Below, piece after piece: positions 32,236 to 42,777 of a DNA stretch of 64,000 nt. Source of the DNA: Glaciozyma antarctica PI12 (taxonomy: Eukaryota > Basidiomycota > Microbotryomycetes > Kriegeriales > Camptobasidiaceae); NCBI GenBank assembly GCA_002917775.1, contig KZ627161.1:2022028-2086027 (forward strand). The letters are read 5' to 3'. Each line of letters starts with the position of its first letter. The first letter of the stretch is position 1. The notes beneath the pieces are model-generated. The model searched no databases. It saw only the letters and a program-made list of their open reading frames with translations, and was not told the DNA's origin. The position numbers were made by a program, and so were the translations under genes.

Positions 32236-34987
32236 CTACAACTTGAGGCTAACCCCACTCCGTCCCCCATCGTCCTCCTCTCCCCTCTTCCTCTTCTTCC
32301 CTCCCTCCACCTTCCCTCCCTTCCCAATCACCGTAACCCCCTTCGTGCCCACGAGCTCCTTCGTGGCCCTCTCCTTCTCTCCCTTCTGCCCCTTGCTAAA
32401 CTTCTCGGCACTCTTCGCCATCGCCGCGCGCGCCTTGCGACGCTTCTGTCGCGCAGTCTTCTTCATCGAAGGCGTGAAATCGCTCCTATCCTCGTTCGTA
32501 GGATCGGGGACGAAGACTTCTTCGGGTGCGAGGAGGGTCGAGACGGAGGCGGTGGTGGGGAGGGCGGATTCCATCGTGATGGCGGCGACGTTGGAGAGAG
32601 TCGTGATGGTCGCCTTGGGCTGCGCGCGTGCTGTCAGTGGTGCTCGATGCGTGAAGGAGGGAAGGGAACGTACAGGCTTAGGCGTGAAGCGAGCGTTACT
32701 AAGCGCATCCAACTTGCCCGACAGCTCCTCGAACAGCTCCTCAATCTCCTCGTGCTTCTTCTCGAGGTCCTTATCGACCTCGTGCGTAACCTGGCGACCC
32801 GCTTCCTTCTCCTTGGCCGTGTTGTAGTCCTCCTCGTAGATCTCGGCGAGCGACTTGTTCGACTTGACGTCTTGGATCTCCATGAACCGCGAAGGGAGGA
32901 ACGCGTTCGGGTCGATCGCGCGCTGCCGCACCACGTCGTCAAAGTTGTTCTGCGACACGCCCATCAGCTCCCGTCTCTCCTCCACACGAACGAAAACGAA
33001 CGCACCTCGAGAATCCTCTTTTTAATCAAGTCCTCGATCGTCTTGGTCGTCTCCTCCGTAATGACAGGCACGACCTTCCCGCTCCGCTCGTACTCCAGGT
33101 CTTCCTCGAGGAGCGAGTTGACAGGCCTATCACGCGCCTTGGCCTCTCCCTTCGTCGCCCAATCCTTGGCGCCGACGTTCTCAGCTTCGAGAGTGGCGAT
33201 TTGGGTCGAGAGGGCGAGGAGACGGCGTTCGTGCCGAGATAATGAGGCGGCTGCGAGTGGGGGCGTTACTTAGTGCGCAAGAGTAGGAGGGAGGGACGTA
33301 CCAGGAGAGGCAGAGTCGTCCTCGTCCTCCTCGTCGAACAGCGAAGACTTGAGGCGATCAATCGTCTCCCTTCCCTCCTCATCATCGCTCTCCTCCTCCC
33401 CACTCTCCTCCTCCTCCTCCTCACTCCCCTCCCCCTCCTCCATCTCCACATCCTCCTCCTCCTCCTCAAACCCAATCTCCTCCTCCTCCTCCTCACCAGC
33501 GAGCTCCTCCTCCCCTCCCCCCAACCCTCTCATCCTCTTCCTCCAACTCCTCTCCCGCCGCCTTGGCCTCCGTCATCTGCTCCGCCTTCTCCCACCCAAA
33601 CTTGTTGACAAGCTTCTCAAACTCGCTCCCGCGCGCCGCGATCGTCTTGACCTTGACCGCGTCCGAGAACCGCACGCTCCGCTTCTTCGTCTCCGTCTCC
33701 ATCGGGGCCGTGGGGGCGTCCTTGGGCTTGGGAGCGGGCTTGGGAACGACACCCTTGCCCTTCTTCCCTTTGCGGTCCTCCTCTTTCCCCTTGCCCTTGC
33801 TCGGCTTGCCCTTGACGTACGGCACGGCGGGAGGGTCGAAGAAGTCGGCGTACATGATCCCTGCGTCCTTCGTCAGCTCCCTCCACCATCTCCACGCAAA
33901 ACGAAACGCACCGGTCCCATCCAAGTCCTCCTCCTCATCTGCGTCCTCGTCCTCCGCCCCGCCCGAAACGGGCTTGAAGAGATCGAATTCATCCTCGTCC
34001 TCGTCGTCCGAAGCCGGTTCTCCCCTCATCGCTTTCGTCATCTCAAACTCTCCCTCGTCCGCTGCGACGTGGAAATCATGCAAGCTGAAGAAGGTATCGT
34101 CGACGGCTGAAGGTGGTCCAGGTGCGCTGCGAGGAAACGTTAGGTCTCGCGTACGAAGGGGAGGAGAGGGGACGAACCGTTTAATGGGACGACCGGAGCC
34201 GGGTTGGTCAAAGGTTGCGAGAGTAAGAGACTTGGTAGCGTCGGCTTCGGGGTCGTCCTCCTCTTCTTGCTCGTCTGGAGCCGAGACGCCCGCTGCTCCC
34301 AACTTGCTAAAGTAAGGCTCCTCCTCCTCGAACTCCTCCTGCTCCTCCTCATCCTCACTACTACTCTCCTCTCCCTTCATCCCCTCGAACTCCTCCTCCT
34401 CGCTCTCCTCCTCCTCACTATCCCCCATTTCCTCCCCTCCCTCCTCCTCACCACTCTCCCCTCCCTCTCCCGCCCCAAACATCTCCTTCAACAACCCCAC
34501 CACCACTCCAGCCCTCATCTCCATCTGTTCCCACACCATCTCCGCCTCCATCCCCTCCGTCGTCAATTCCGCCAGCGGCGTGAGAGAGAGATGTAGCGGC
34601 ACTGCGGCTTCGCGAGCGGCGGAGGCGGAACGGGTGGTTGGGGCGGAGGAGGGGGAGAGGGAGGTGAGGAGGGTTGAGAGGTGGGGGAAGGAGAGCTGTT
34701 CGGACGATAGGGCTGCGCGTAAGGTGGTTAGCCTCGTGAAGGAGGAGGAAGGAGGAAGGGAGCGCACCTCGATCGAAACTGGCTTTGACGACAGCTTGAG
34801 CTTGCGCGATAAGAGTGGGATCGGTGTTGCCTGGCGCGAGGAGGTGGGCTGAGGAGGTGATGGACTCGGCGAGGGAGAGGAGGTCGTTGTCGTCGGTTGC
34901 TGCCGGTGTTGGTGCAGGCGCTGGTGCTGGCGAAGGAGGGGCGAGCTTCCCTTTGCCCTTGGGTGACTTTTTGGGAGAAGATGCCAT
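32236..34987 (-). CDS. MPP10: U3 snoRNP protein Mpp10
   Basis: SSU-processome component needed for 18S rRNA maturation, working with Imp3 and Imp4. Starts MASSPKKSPKGKGKL at 34987. A very acidic central third (GGEEMGDSEEEES, EDEEEQEEFEEEE) is typical of Mpp10. Conserved blocks follow: YADFFDPPAVPYVKGK, RSVRFSDAVKVKTIAARG, then after introns NNFDDVVRQRAIDPNAFLP and FMEIQDVKSNKSLAEIYEED. Then come KHEEIEELFEELSGKLDALSNARFTPKP, and the C-terminal EVFVPDPTNEDRSDFTP with MKKTARQKRRKARAAMAKS. It ends VSLKL-TAG at 32236. Multiple introns join in frame and no frame break was noticed. The upstream flank carries a (GAC)16 tract. Confidence 0.9.
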
Positions 34988-35112
34988 CGTCGTGCCTTTC
35001 TCGTGCTGCTCTCTGCTCTTTGGCTGAGGAGAGGTGAGCTGGATGGAAGGAGGCGAAGAAAGTCGCCCAAGTTTTCGGTCAACTTGAGGGTCCGAGCTCA
35101 ACTTGAGGGGAA

Positions 35113-35162
<50 letters not shown>

Positions 35163-35640
35163 AAGCTCGACTTGAACGACGACGACGAGTTAGACAACTT
35201 GAGATGGGGGGAGGAGGATATTGGAGAGAGCAACTTTGGAAAGGACAAGAGAAGAGGAGGAGACAATCGCTGAACGTCCTCGGAGCTGACTCCAGCTTGA
35301 CAGAGTAGTTCTCGCTCAAGAATTCATGCGCCCGACGAGGAGTAGCTTGTCGAGGGAGCAGCAAGAAGCCTGCATTTGACGGACCGAACGAAGTAGAAAT
35401 CGAGGAGCAGAGGGACGCCCTGGGACTGCTGGAATTGATGGAACTCGGCAGCGAGAATCCCAGCAGGAATCGGTCGCGCTCCCAGCTGAACGACAGGAAT
35501 TCCGAGCCTGATTTACAAGACAGCCAAGTCTCGAACACACTGCTGCGCCAGAGAAGCATCAGCTGGACCCATCCAGCAGCGAGAGAGGGAGCAAACGCAC
35601 CTTCGACCCCTCAAGCAAGCCCTACCCTCCCAACCTCCAC
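34988..35640. other. Upstream flank of Mpp10 and 3' flank of the phosphodiesterase-like gene
   Basis: No gene seen. Contains the (GAC) tract described separately. Near 35080-35105 and 35200 the words TCAACTTGAGG, CTCAACTTGAGG and CAACTTGAG recur, a small dispersed repeat around the microsatellite. Confidence 0.35.
35115..35162. repeat. (GAC)16 microsatellite
   Basis: Sixteen perfect GAC units in 48 bp, followed about 13 bp later by a second short run (GACGACGACGAG at about 35178). It lies about 130 bp upstream of the Mpp10 start codon, so length changes could affect its promoter. Confidence 0.95.
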
Positions 35641-36440
35641 CTAATCGCCATCTCCCTCCCTTTGCATCAAAAGCACATTCATCGCCACAAATCTCGAGAT
35701 CCCACCGACTTCGCACCCCTCCTCCCTCTCCACGATCGCTCCGCTCCCCTTCATCCCACGAATCATCCTCCCCGCCTTCGATTTCGAAAGCCCGTCCTCG
35801 CGGTAAAGCTCAATCAAAGGGACCTGTTTCTCCGGCGCTTCAAAGAACGAAGGGCCGGCTAGCATCGCCCTCCAGGCGGCCCCGGTGTTGAGCTCCAAGT
35901 GCGGGACGAACGCGGTCGTCGACAGCGAGACGAGGCTGCGCCACGCTGAGCCTTCCTCGGCCCCGGAGTCCTAGAATGTGATAGCGATAGAGTAGACGCC
36001 CGTCGATTCCTCCTCGATATTCTCCACCGCAGCGACGACGAGACGAAGGCCTTCGACGACGTGGGCCGGGTCGTAATCTGGGTTGTCGACCTTCTCGACC
36101 AGGGAAAGACCGTTCGGCGCCAAGAGGCCTTTGAGAGGACGAACGAGCTGGCGCCTGTGACGGTGTTCCAGCTCGAGGCTCTTCCACTCCTTGACGACTG
36201 CGTGAAGCGTATCGAGGAGGTCGGAGTCGTCGGTCGAGAACTCGTCGAAAAGGGTGATGTGCGGTGGGAGGAGGGTGCGGTCTTTGGAGAGGGATTCTAT
36301 GATGGAGCTGAAGACGAGGGAGGGGGAGAGGGAGCCGGGCTCGGAGGGATCGAGGGAGAGCCAGAGGGCGTAGGAAGATGCTGGGAGACGGGGAACATCA
36401 GCTTCAGGAGGGGGAGAGAGTAAAGAGAGGACTCACACAT
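35641..36440 (-). CDS. 2H-phosphoesterase-like protein (cyclic phosphodiesterase family?), with an in-frame stop
   Basis: The first exon is just ATG plus one base (36440-36437). An intron (GTGAGT...CTGATG...TCCCAG) joins to SSSYALWLSLDPSEPGS. The frame continues to LLPPHITLFDEFS (an HxT motif as in 2H phosphoesterases), LDTLHAVVKEWKSLELEH, and PAHVVEGLRLVVAAVENI, and hits TAG at 35971-35973 after YSIAITF. The same frame then continues cleanly for about 110 codons (FVPHLELNTGAAWRAML, PLIELYREDGLSKSKAG) to a stop at 35641. The second expected HxS/T motif would be PHLEL, which is imperfect. The family role is opening cyclic phosphates of RNA ends. Whether the TAG is real or a base error decides if this is one gene of about 245 aa or a truncated one. 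Confidence 0.45.
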
Positions 36441-36574
36441 GCTGGAGTTGTAGCTGCTGACGAGTTGTGGCAAGAGGAAGAAGGAGCGAATAGGACTCAG
36501 CCCCGAACAAAGGGAGGGGACTCGGGGACCAAGCTCTCCCCCAGTTTGCGAGGGGGTCTTTCCTTTTGCTGGAT

Positions 36575-37041
36575 TTAGAGGGACACACGATAGGTATCAA
36601 GCTTCAAGAGAAAGGGAGGTGTTCCCCAGGTTACTGTCAACGGAAATTGATTCTGGAAATCCTCTCGGCAGCGTTTCGCGGTGAGTCCCTTGGGAACCAG
36701 CTCCCTGATCAAGCTCCCTAAGCAGATCATGCTACGCACCAAGTAGCTCGAGCCGCACCAGGAAATACTCGACAGCACTGTGGAACGAGAACGGGGTCAG
36801 CCAAGGGATCCAGCGAGCGAGCGAGCGACTCCCGAGAGAGGTCAACGTACTTTCCACCGTGCTCAGGCAAGGGCGACCCTCCCAAACTCTTCTCCACTCC
36901 CAATATCCCTCCATCCATTCCCCAGTTCTCTCCTTCCACATCAAGACGACGCTCCTCCCGCCAGATTCCTGTTTCCTCCCACCTCGCATCCCTCCTCCCT
37001 CCCCAAGAACCTTGCCGCCCCGCTCCAAGCCCCTCAATCAT
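36575..37041 (-). CDS. Small hypothetical protein, three exons
   Basis: Unrecognised. MIEGLGAGRQGSWGGRRD starts exon 1, which ends SPLPEHGG. An intron with GTACGT donor and TTCCACAG acceptor joins to NAVEYFLVRLELL. A second intron with GTGCGT donor and TTCCCAAG acceptor joins to GLTAKRCREDFQNQFPL, TWGTPPFLLKLDTYRV and a stop at 36575. About 115 residues. The support is that two typical introns of this genome reconnect open frames in succession; no homology is known to me. It sits between the phosphodiesterase-like gene and the SelW gene on the same strand. Confidence 0.35.
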
Positions 37042-37069
37042 CGCTCCCTCACTCTACTTCGTAAGTGAA

Positions 37070-37366
37070 TCATAAGGATTCTTCAGAGCTGGGTAAACCG
37101 CGAACCACGACAATGCGAGAGAGCAAGCAGAGCATCGCAGGAGGCCCCTTCGCAAGCTTCTCGACCTCCTCGCTTCGCTCATCTATCGCAAAGGTCGTCA
37201 GCTCCCGTTTCGAGGAAGAAACGGTAGGAGAAAACGCACCCTCATCTGAGCCGGATGAGACTGGCCTCGAATTGGATCTCGCCTGCGAAGCAGGACTCGA
37301 CGGGCAGCAGCGAAGCTCGAGCGGAAGAAGCACTCGCCTCCCTCCCTCGTCACCAGCGTACAACAA
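37070..37366 (-). CDS. Spliceable open frame, possible terminal exons of an unknown gene
   Basis: An open frame (GGRRVLLPLELRCCPSS, then PVSSGSDE) meets a GTGCGT donor near 37243. After a 48-nt intron with GAGCTGACG branch and GCGATAG acceptor it continues DERSEEVEKLAKGPPAMLCLLSRIV to SSEESL and TGA at 37070. There is no ATG at the 5' end: the frame begins just beyond the SelW-like stop. It may be a C-terminal extension of that gene, a separate gene with an unseen first exon, or chance. Confidence 0.25.
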   Translation of the reverse strand: MLYAGDEGGRRVLLPLELRCCPSSPASQARSNSRPVSSGSDEGAFSPTVSSSKRELTTFAIDERSEEVEKLAKGPPAMLCLLSRIVVVRGLPSSEESL

Positions 37367-37385
37367 CTCGCTTAGCAGTTATTTA

Positions 37386-38125
37386 CTAACACCTGAACGT
37401 CGGCGCGTAGTCGTCCACCTGCGTCTCCCTCTCCTCGACCTTCCCAAGCTCTCCCTGACCTTCTCAACCTCTTCCGACTTCTTCCACTCCTCTCTTCCTC
37501 CCTTGACCCCAAAGGCATCTTTATCACTGTGTCCCAAATCCCTCTCCGGCGCAATCTTGTTCCTAATCCTCTGCTTCTACTCGCCCCATCAGCTCCCCTC
37601 CCGCACCAGAGCAACACCAACTCACCAGCTCCTTCATCTCCGGGAACCTTCCCTCGATCTTCCTATCCCACATCAGCTCCGCACCATCCCAGTTCTCCCG
37701 CCCTTCGCTCTCCTCGAACTCCTCCTCAATCGTTCGAGAGCGATACAACCACACCCTAAACCGACCGCCCGTTTCAGGCGCCGAGCGTGGTAGGAGAGAG
37801 ATGGCGCGTAGGCCTGACGTAGGCGTCGGGGGGAAGGTGAGGAAGAGCTGTGGGAGGTGTTAGCGGGGAGAGGATAGGGAGGGGGGAACGTACCTCGGTG
37901 AGAGTCCAGGTGGCGCGGTGCAGCCAGCGACAGCGGTCGCAGAACTCTATTACGATACGGGGGAGCTCTTCGGTCGCTGAGCCGGGGGTGAAGGAGGGTG
38001 GAGAGAAGGTGTTGGGGTCGAGGATGGGGTCGGAGGAGGGAGGAGCGGCGATGGAGGTTGCTTCGCTGGTGGTGCTGGGGAGGCAGTCGAGGCACGCTGT
38101 TGCTGTTGCTGTTGACTCTGCCATT
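37386..38125 (-). CDS. Rdx/SelW-like thioredoxin-fold protein with CxxC
   Basis: Start MAESTATATACLDCLP, then a Ser/Pro-rich lead, then PRIVIEFCDRCRWLHRATWTLTE with the redox CxxC (C-D-R-C; both Cys, no selenocysteine). After an intron come PRSAPETGGRFRVWLYRSR and IEGRFPEMKELV, and after another intron KQRIRNKIAPERDLGHSDK. This is the Rdx domain of fungal SelW/SelT-type proteins, implicated in thiol redox control. The acidic/basic tail changes frame near 37440; the better ending is ERETQVDDYAPTFRC with TAG at 37386, an alternative frame ends at 37379. It is head-to-head with the first MDR reductase gene. Confidence 0.75.
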
Positions 38126-38234
38126 CGTGTCGTGTGGCTGGCGCAGAGGAGCGGGCGCTCGGAGTTCTCATCTCGGACTTTGGCCTGGGCGAGCGAGTCG
38201 TCAGCTACTGCTTTCCCTCCTCCCATCACCTCAA
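38126..38234. promoter_or_regulatory. 109-bp bidirectional promoter (SelW-like / MDR reductase 1)
   Basis: The two start codons diverge with 109 bp between them. A thiol-redox protein and a quinone-type reductase sharing one promoter could be co-induced by oxidative or electrophile stress; this is inference from position only. Confidence 0.4.
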
Positions 38235-39713
38235 ATGCCTTCTTTCCAAGCCCTGACCGTCCCCTCCCCCGGCCAGCTCGAGCTCACCTCGCACGAGGTC
38301 CCCACCGTCTCAGCCGGCGAGATCCTCGTCAAGGTACGCAGCGATCCCCACCCCTCTCCTCCGCGCTAACATCTTCCGCAGACCTCCGCCGTCGCTCTCA
38401 ACCCTACCGACTGGAAGCACCGCGATTTCGTTGCCCCTCCTGGTGCCGTTCTCGGCTGCGATTTTGCTGGGAGGGTCGAGCAGGTTGGAGAGGGTGTGAC
38501 CATTGTCGCTGTTGGTGACCGAGTTGCGGGGTTCGTTCATGGAGGGAAGAACGTGGGCGTCGGATCGTTCGCTGGTGCGTTGAGCTCTTGTGCGAAGGAG
38601 TTGGAGAGCTGATTCGCGGAACAGAGTACGTCAAGACGGAGGGCACGCTCGTCTGGAAGGTCCCTGACAACGTGGACGACGAAGAGGCGGCTGCCTTGGG
38701 GGGTATTGGACCTCGTACGTCCCTCCCAACCGCTCGCGTTGAAGGAGACTGAAGCGTGGATGCAGACACGGCTGTTCAGGCGCTGTACATGCGACACCAC
38801 CTCCCCCCAGCCCTCGGCACCCATCACCGATGGAACGCCCTTCCTCGTCTGGGGCGGCGCGACTAGTGTCGGCAACTGTGAGTGGCTGAAGAACGTTCGC
38901 TGTGAGGGAGAAGTTGACGCGGGTTTGCAGACGCTATTCAGCTCGCCAAGCTCTCAGGATACACGGTTATCGCTACTGCTTCTCCCAAGAACTTTGAGCT
39001 CTGCAAGTCGTTCGGAGCCGACTTTGTCTACTCTTGTGCGTCCCCTCGTCCTTCGCTACCAGCAGAACTCCCACTGACCCTGCTCACCGCCTTAGACTCT
39101 GACCCCGCGACGCCCGCCGCGATCCGCGCCGCGCACCCCACCCTCGCTCACGCCCTCGACACCATCTCCGAGAAGGGAACGACCGCTCTCGTCGCCGCTT
39201 CTATCGGCGCCAAAGCTGGCGGAGGAAAGATCGTCACGCTCTTGCCCGTCGCGCCCGAGCAGCAGGGAGGGATTGAGGGAGTCGTCGTCGAGGGAACACT
39301 AGTCTGTGAGTCGTCGTCTTTTTGCGTGGTGAGGTAGTGCTGATGCGTGTTGCGCAGACACGGTGCTCGGAAAGAGCTTCGGAATGTTTGGAACTGCGTT
39401 CCCTGCGTCGCTTGAGGACAAGAAGGCGATCGAGGAATGGTACGCTCGCTCTCCCTCCGCTTTGTCTCTCCCTGAGTATCCAAACCTAAACACGCGCCGA
39501 CCTTTCTCTGCAGGAGCCTCTACGTCCCCTCCCTCATCGCCGCTGGCAAGTTCCGCAGCAACCCTCTCTGGAGGCAGGAGGGCGGCCTTGCGAAGCTCAA
39601 CGACGGGCTTAACCTGCTCAAGGAAGGAAAGGTGAGTCTTGTCGTCATATTGCAGGACGGCGGCTGATGTGGTTGCGCAGAACTCGGGGCAGAAGGTGAC
39701 CTACAAGCTCTGA
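38235..39713 (+). CDS. MDR-family NAD(P)H reductase, ToxD/LovC-like (tandem copy 1)
   Basis: Zinc-free medium-chain reductase of the quinone/enoyl reductase type. Start [17 protein letters not shown]; after an intron [16 protein letters not shown], the family hallmark; [42 protein letters not shown]. Then [11 protein letters not shown] and, split by introns, the cofactor-binding [20 protein letters not shown] and [20 protein letters not shown]. It ends [22 protein letters not shown] with TGA at 39713. In the exon after [11 protein letters not shown] a run of six C shifts the frame; copy 2 has five C there, and with five the reading [17 protein letters not shown] is restored. About eight introns, most at the same positions as in copy 2. 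Substrate unknown; many such fungal genes are stand-alone detoxification enzymes. Confidence 0.82.
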
Positions 39714-40130
39714 AGAGACGAATAGGAATACGATCGCCTTATTCATACCTGGTGCGGGAGCCCTTGGTCGAGAGCGTATTGCTGCTTGACTGGTATCTTG
39801 CGGAGAGCTTCAAGGCCCCGAGGCCTCGAGGTGTCGCAGGAAGCGAGAGTGAGTTGTCCGCGGAGAGATCTGAATCGTCGCGGGCGCTCTGCCAAAATTC
39901 TTGAGCTGCTGCTGGATTCCCTTCTCCATCGTTGCCTCTCGCTCTTCCACTCTCCATTTCTGCTTCCACAAGTGAACACCGGTCTGCGTCCCATCGCCAG
40001 CTAATCTCCACGGTACCTCCGCGCCTGTGTCGGAAGTTGGTCATCCCCGAATCCTCCTCATCAGCCTCGAGCCGACCCCGAGGTTCCTCTCCCTCCTACG
40101 CTCCTTCCCTAGTACTACACATCGACAGCA
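39714..40130. other. Intergenic between the tandem MDR genes
   Basis: No gene seen. A small inverted-repeat-like pair (CCCCGAGGCCTCGAGG near 39820) lies in the 3' flank. The leader before copy 2 is pyrimidine-rich and ends CATCGACAGCA before the ATG. Confidence 0.3.
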
Positions 40131-41595
40131 ATGGCTTCCTACCGCGCTCTCACCATGGCGACCCCCGGTCTGCTCCAACTCACCTCCCACTCCCTCCCCA
40201 CTCTCTCCCCGCTCGAGATCCTCGTCAAGGTACCTCCCTCCCTCCCATCTCCTCCGCACCCACTCACGATACCACGCAGACCACCGCTGTAGCGCTCAAC
40301 CCGACCGACTGGAAGCACCGCGACTTTATCGCCCCTCCTAAAGCGGGACTGGGCTGCGACTTTGCCGGCACGGTGGAGAGGGTTGGCGAGGCAGTCAAGG
40401 GGATTGAGAAGGGGGATAGGGTGGCGGGGTTCGTTCACGGTGGGCGGGAGGAGGGGGTGGGAGCGTTCGCGGGTATGTCGTCGTTCTCGAGCGGGAGGAG
40501 AGGGAGCTGATAAGTGGGACAGAGTACGTCAAGACACAGGGTACGCTCGTGTGGAAGGTTCCTGAAAACGTGGAGGATGAGGAGGCAGCTGCGATGGGGG
40601 GTGTAGGACCTCGTGAGCTCTCTTCTGCTCACCTCGCTGAGCTGCGCTGACCGCGAGGACCAGACACGGCGTTCCAGGCGCTGTACCTACGCCACGGTCT
40701 TCCTCAGCCTTCAGCACCTATCACTGATGGAACGCCCTTCCTCGTCTGGGGCGGAGCGACGAGCGTCGGGATGTGTGCGTCCTCCTCTCTCCCTCAACTC
40801 CACGACCACTGACGGCAAAATAACAGACGCGACGCAGCTCGCTAAGCTCTCAGGCTACACCGTCATCGCCACCTCCTCCCCCAAGAACTTTGACCTCTGC
40901 AAGTCCCTCGGAGCCTCCTTCGTCTACTCCTGTTCGTCCCTCCCTCCTCCCCGCCTCTCCCGCGCTAATCCACCGCAGACTCCGATCCCGAGACTCCCGC
41001 CAAGATCCGTGAAGTGCATCCGACCCTTGCGAAGGCACTGGATACGATTTCGGAGAAGGGAACGACGGCGCTGGCGGCGAAAGCGATTGGTGAGAAGGAG
41101 GGAGGAGGGAAGATTGTTACGCTGCTGGGAGTGCCGAAGGAGGCGCAGGGTGGGGTCGAGGGCGTTGTGGTGGAGCCGACGCTGGCCTGTGCGTTCTTTT
41201 CTCCTCGCTGGCTGATGGTGGAGGAGGAGCTGATGAGGATTTCGCAGACACGCTGTTGGGCAAGGCGTTTGAGATGCGAGGAACTGATTTCCCTGCGTCG
41301 CCTTCGGACAAGAAGGCTGTCGAGGAGTGGTGCGTCCTTCTCCTTTCCCTCGCATTCCCAGCGAATAACGCTAACCCGCCTTTGAATCAGGCTGCTCTAC
41401 GTTCCATCCCTCATCGCCGCTGGAAAGCTTCGCAGCAACCCCCTCTGGAAGCAGGACGGCGGTCTTGCGAAGGTCAACGACGGGCTTAACTTGCTCAAGG
41501 AAGGCAAGGTGCGTGTCCCTTCTTCGGTTCGAGGAGGGAGTGAAACTGATGCGGTCGTGCAGAATTCTGGTCAGAAGCTCACGTACAAGCTGTGA
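40131..41595 (+). CDS. MDR-family NAD(P)H reductase, ToxD/LovC-like (tandem copy 2)
   Basis: Closely similar to the gene at 38235 along its whole length: [134 protein letters not shown], and the end [23 protein letters not shown] with TGA at 41595. All exons join without a break. Intron positions and phases match copy 1, which shows duplication after the introns were in place. The sharpest differences are in the last third ([22 protein letters not shown] versus [21 protein letters not shown]), so substrate or regulation may have diverged. Confidence 0.88.
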
Positions 41596-41786
41596 GGAGG
41601 TACGAGGAGTAGTTCCAAGAGGTGTAGAACCTAGCTTGCCTATCAACGACTCTCCAGACTGCTTGCTTGAGAGATCCTGGAAGCTGTGACCTTCAAAATT
41701 GACAGCGGACTAACTCCGCGGAGAGTTTTGAGCGGGATCCGCTCGACGAGTTTCCTCTATTGCTCCTTCCACTTCCTCGCTCAGGC

Positions 41787-42777
41787 ATGGGTCTCCCCCT
41801 CGGCATCTTCGTCTACCCGCTCTCGCTTTCTCCACTCCTCTTCTGCGCTCTCTGCTCCACCATCCTCCACAAGCCCCAGAGCGCGTGCAGCTCGGAACAC
41901 GCTTTCTGTGACGAGGTACGTCCGCGCCTCACGGTTTCGCGTTTCGCGAGGACCTGATGAGGACGCAGTGCATAGACAAGTGGATGAACAAGGCCGACGA
42001 CTGCCCGACGTGTGGGGAGTCTCTGGAAGTGGAGACGCTCGGAGTGGCGGAGAGGATGGTGGGGAGTCTTGAGTGAGTCGTAAGATGGGAGTACCGTAGA
42101 CGGAGCTGATGAATCGTGAATGTAGGAGCTTCTGCATGTATCGGAAGGATGGGTGCAAGTGGCAAGGTCCCTTCGCGAAGCGTGAGGAGCACGCAGCTGT
42201 ACGTTCTCCTTTTCCGACCCAAGAACCCGTTGCAAACGCCGAAACTCTTCACAGTCTTGCTCCCGTCGACCAGTCGTCTGCCCGCAAAGATGCTGCGACG
42301 TCGTCCTCCCCTTCGGCGACGTCGAATCGCACGTCCGTCTCAGCTGCGGCTGCGTTTTCGAAGCGTGCGGTCGAGGAGCCTGCTCTAGTCGGTTCTTCCG
42401 AAAGAACAGAAGCGAGCATGATCGCGTTTGTCTGGGTTGGACGTACGTTCGCATCCCTTTTCTGCCCCACCTCCCTTCGCCGCCGAACCGTTCTCCCAGC
42501 CTTCTCTCCCTCCGAGCTGATGCCCGGTCACAGCTGCAGCATCACACCTACCTGCGGAGCCCGCGGAAATTTCTCCACGATCATCGAACACGAGCGATCG
42601 TGCCGTCTCCGCGAAGCCCACATCGCAAGCCTCAACGAGCAACTCGCGGGGACGGAGAAGCTGAAGCAGAGGTGGGAGGCACTGGAGACGGCGAACGAAG
42701 AGTCGCTTCCGGATCCGAAGAGGACGATCTTGATCTTTGAGCTGGGGAGGATCTGGTTGGGGGCTGTGGGAGGGTAG
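41787..42777 (+). CDS. RING finger plus TRAF-type zinc finger protein (tandem copy 1)
   Basis: Probable E3 ubiquitin ligase or adaptor. MGLPLGIFVYPL precedes the RING: FCALCSTILHKPQSACSSEHAFCDE, intron, CIDKWMNKADDCPTCGESL. Then SFCMYRKDGCKWQGPFAKREEH, and after an intron a TRAF-type finger region VVCPQRCCDVVLPFGDVESHVRLSC and ACSSRFFRKNRSEHDRV. After another intron SCSITPTCGARGNFSTIIEHERSC leads to a short coiled-coil (SLNEQLAGTEKLKQRWEALETA) and a stop at 42777. The exon layout equals that of the next gene, so the two are tandem duplicates. No frame break noticed. Confidence 0.72.

Noticed and set aside
33340-34600. Long plus-strand Leu/Ser-rich open frames
   Set aside because: Antisense of the Glu/Asp-rich part of Mpp10, whose conserved blocks lie on the minus strand.
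35115-35162. Poly-Arg or poly-Asp protein read from the (GAC) tract
   Set aside because: No start, splice or homology support; simple-sequence repeat in intergenic DNA.
38235-41595. Polyketide-type gene cluster suggested by the ToxD/LovC-like reductases
   Set aside because: No polyketide synthase, P450 or transporter nearby; neighbours are SelW-like and RING-finger genes.
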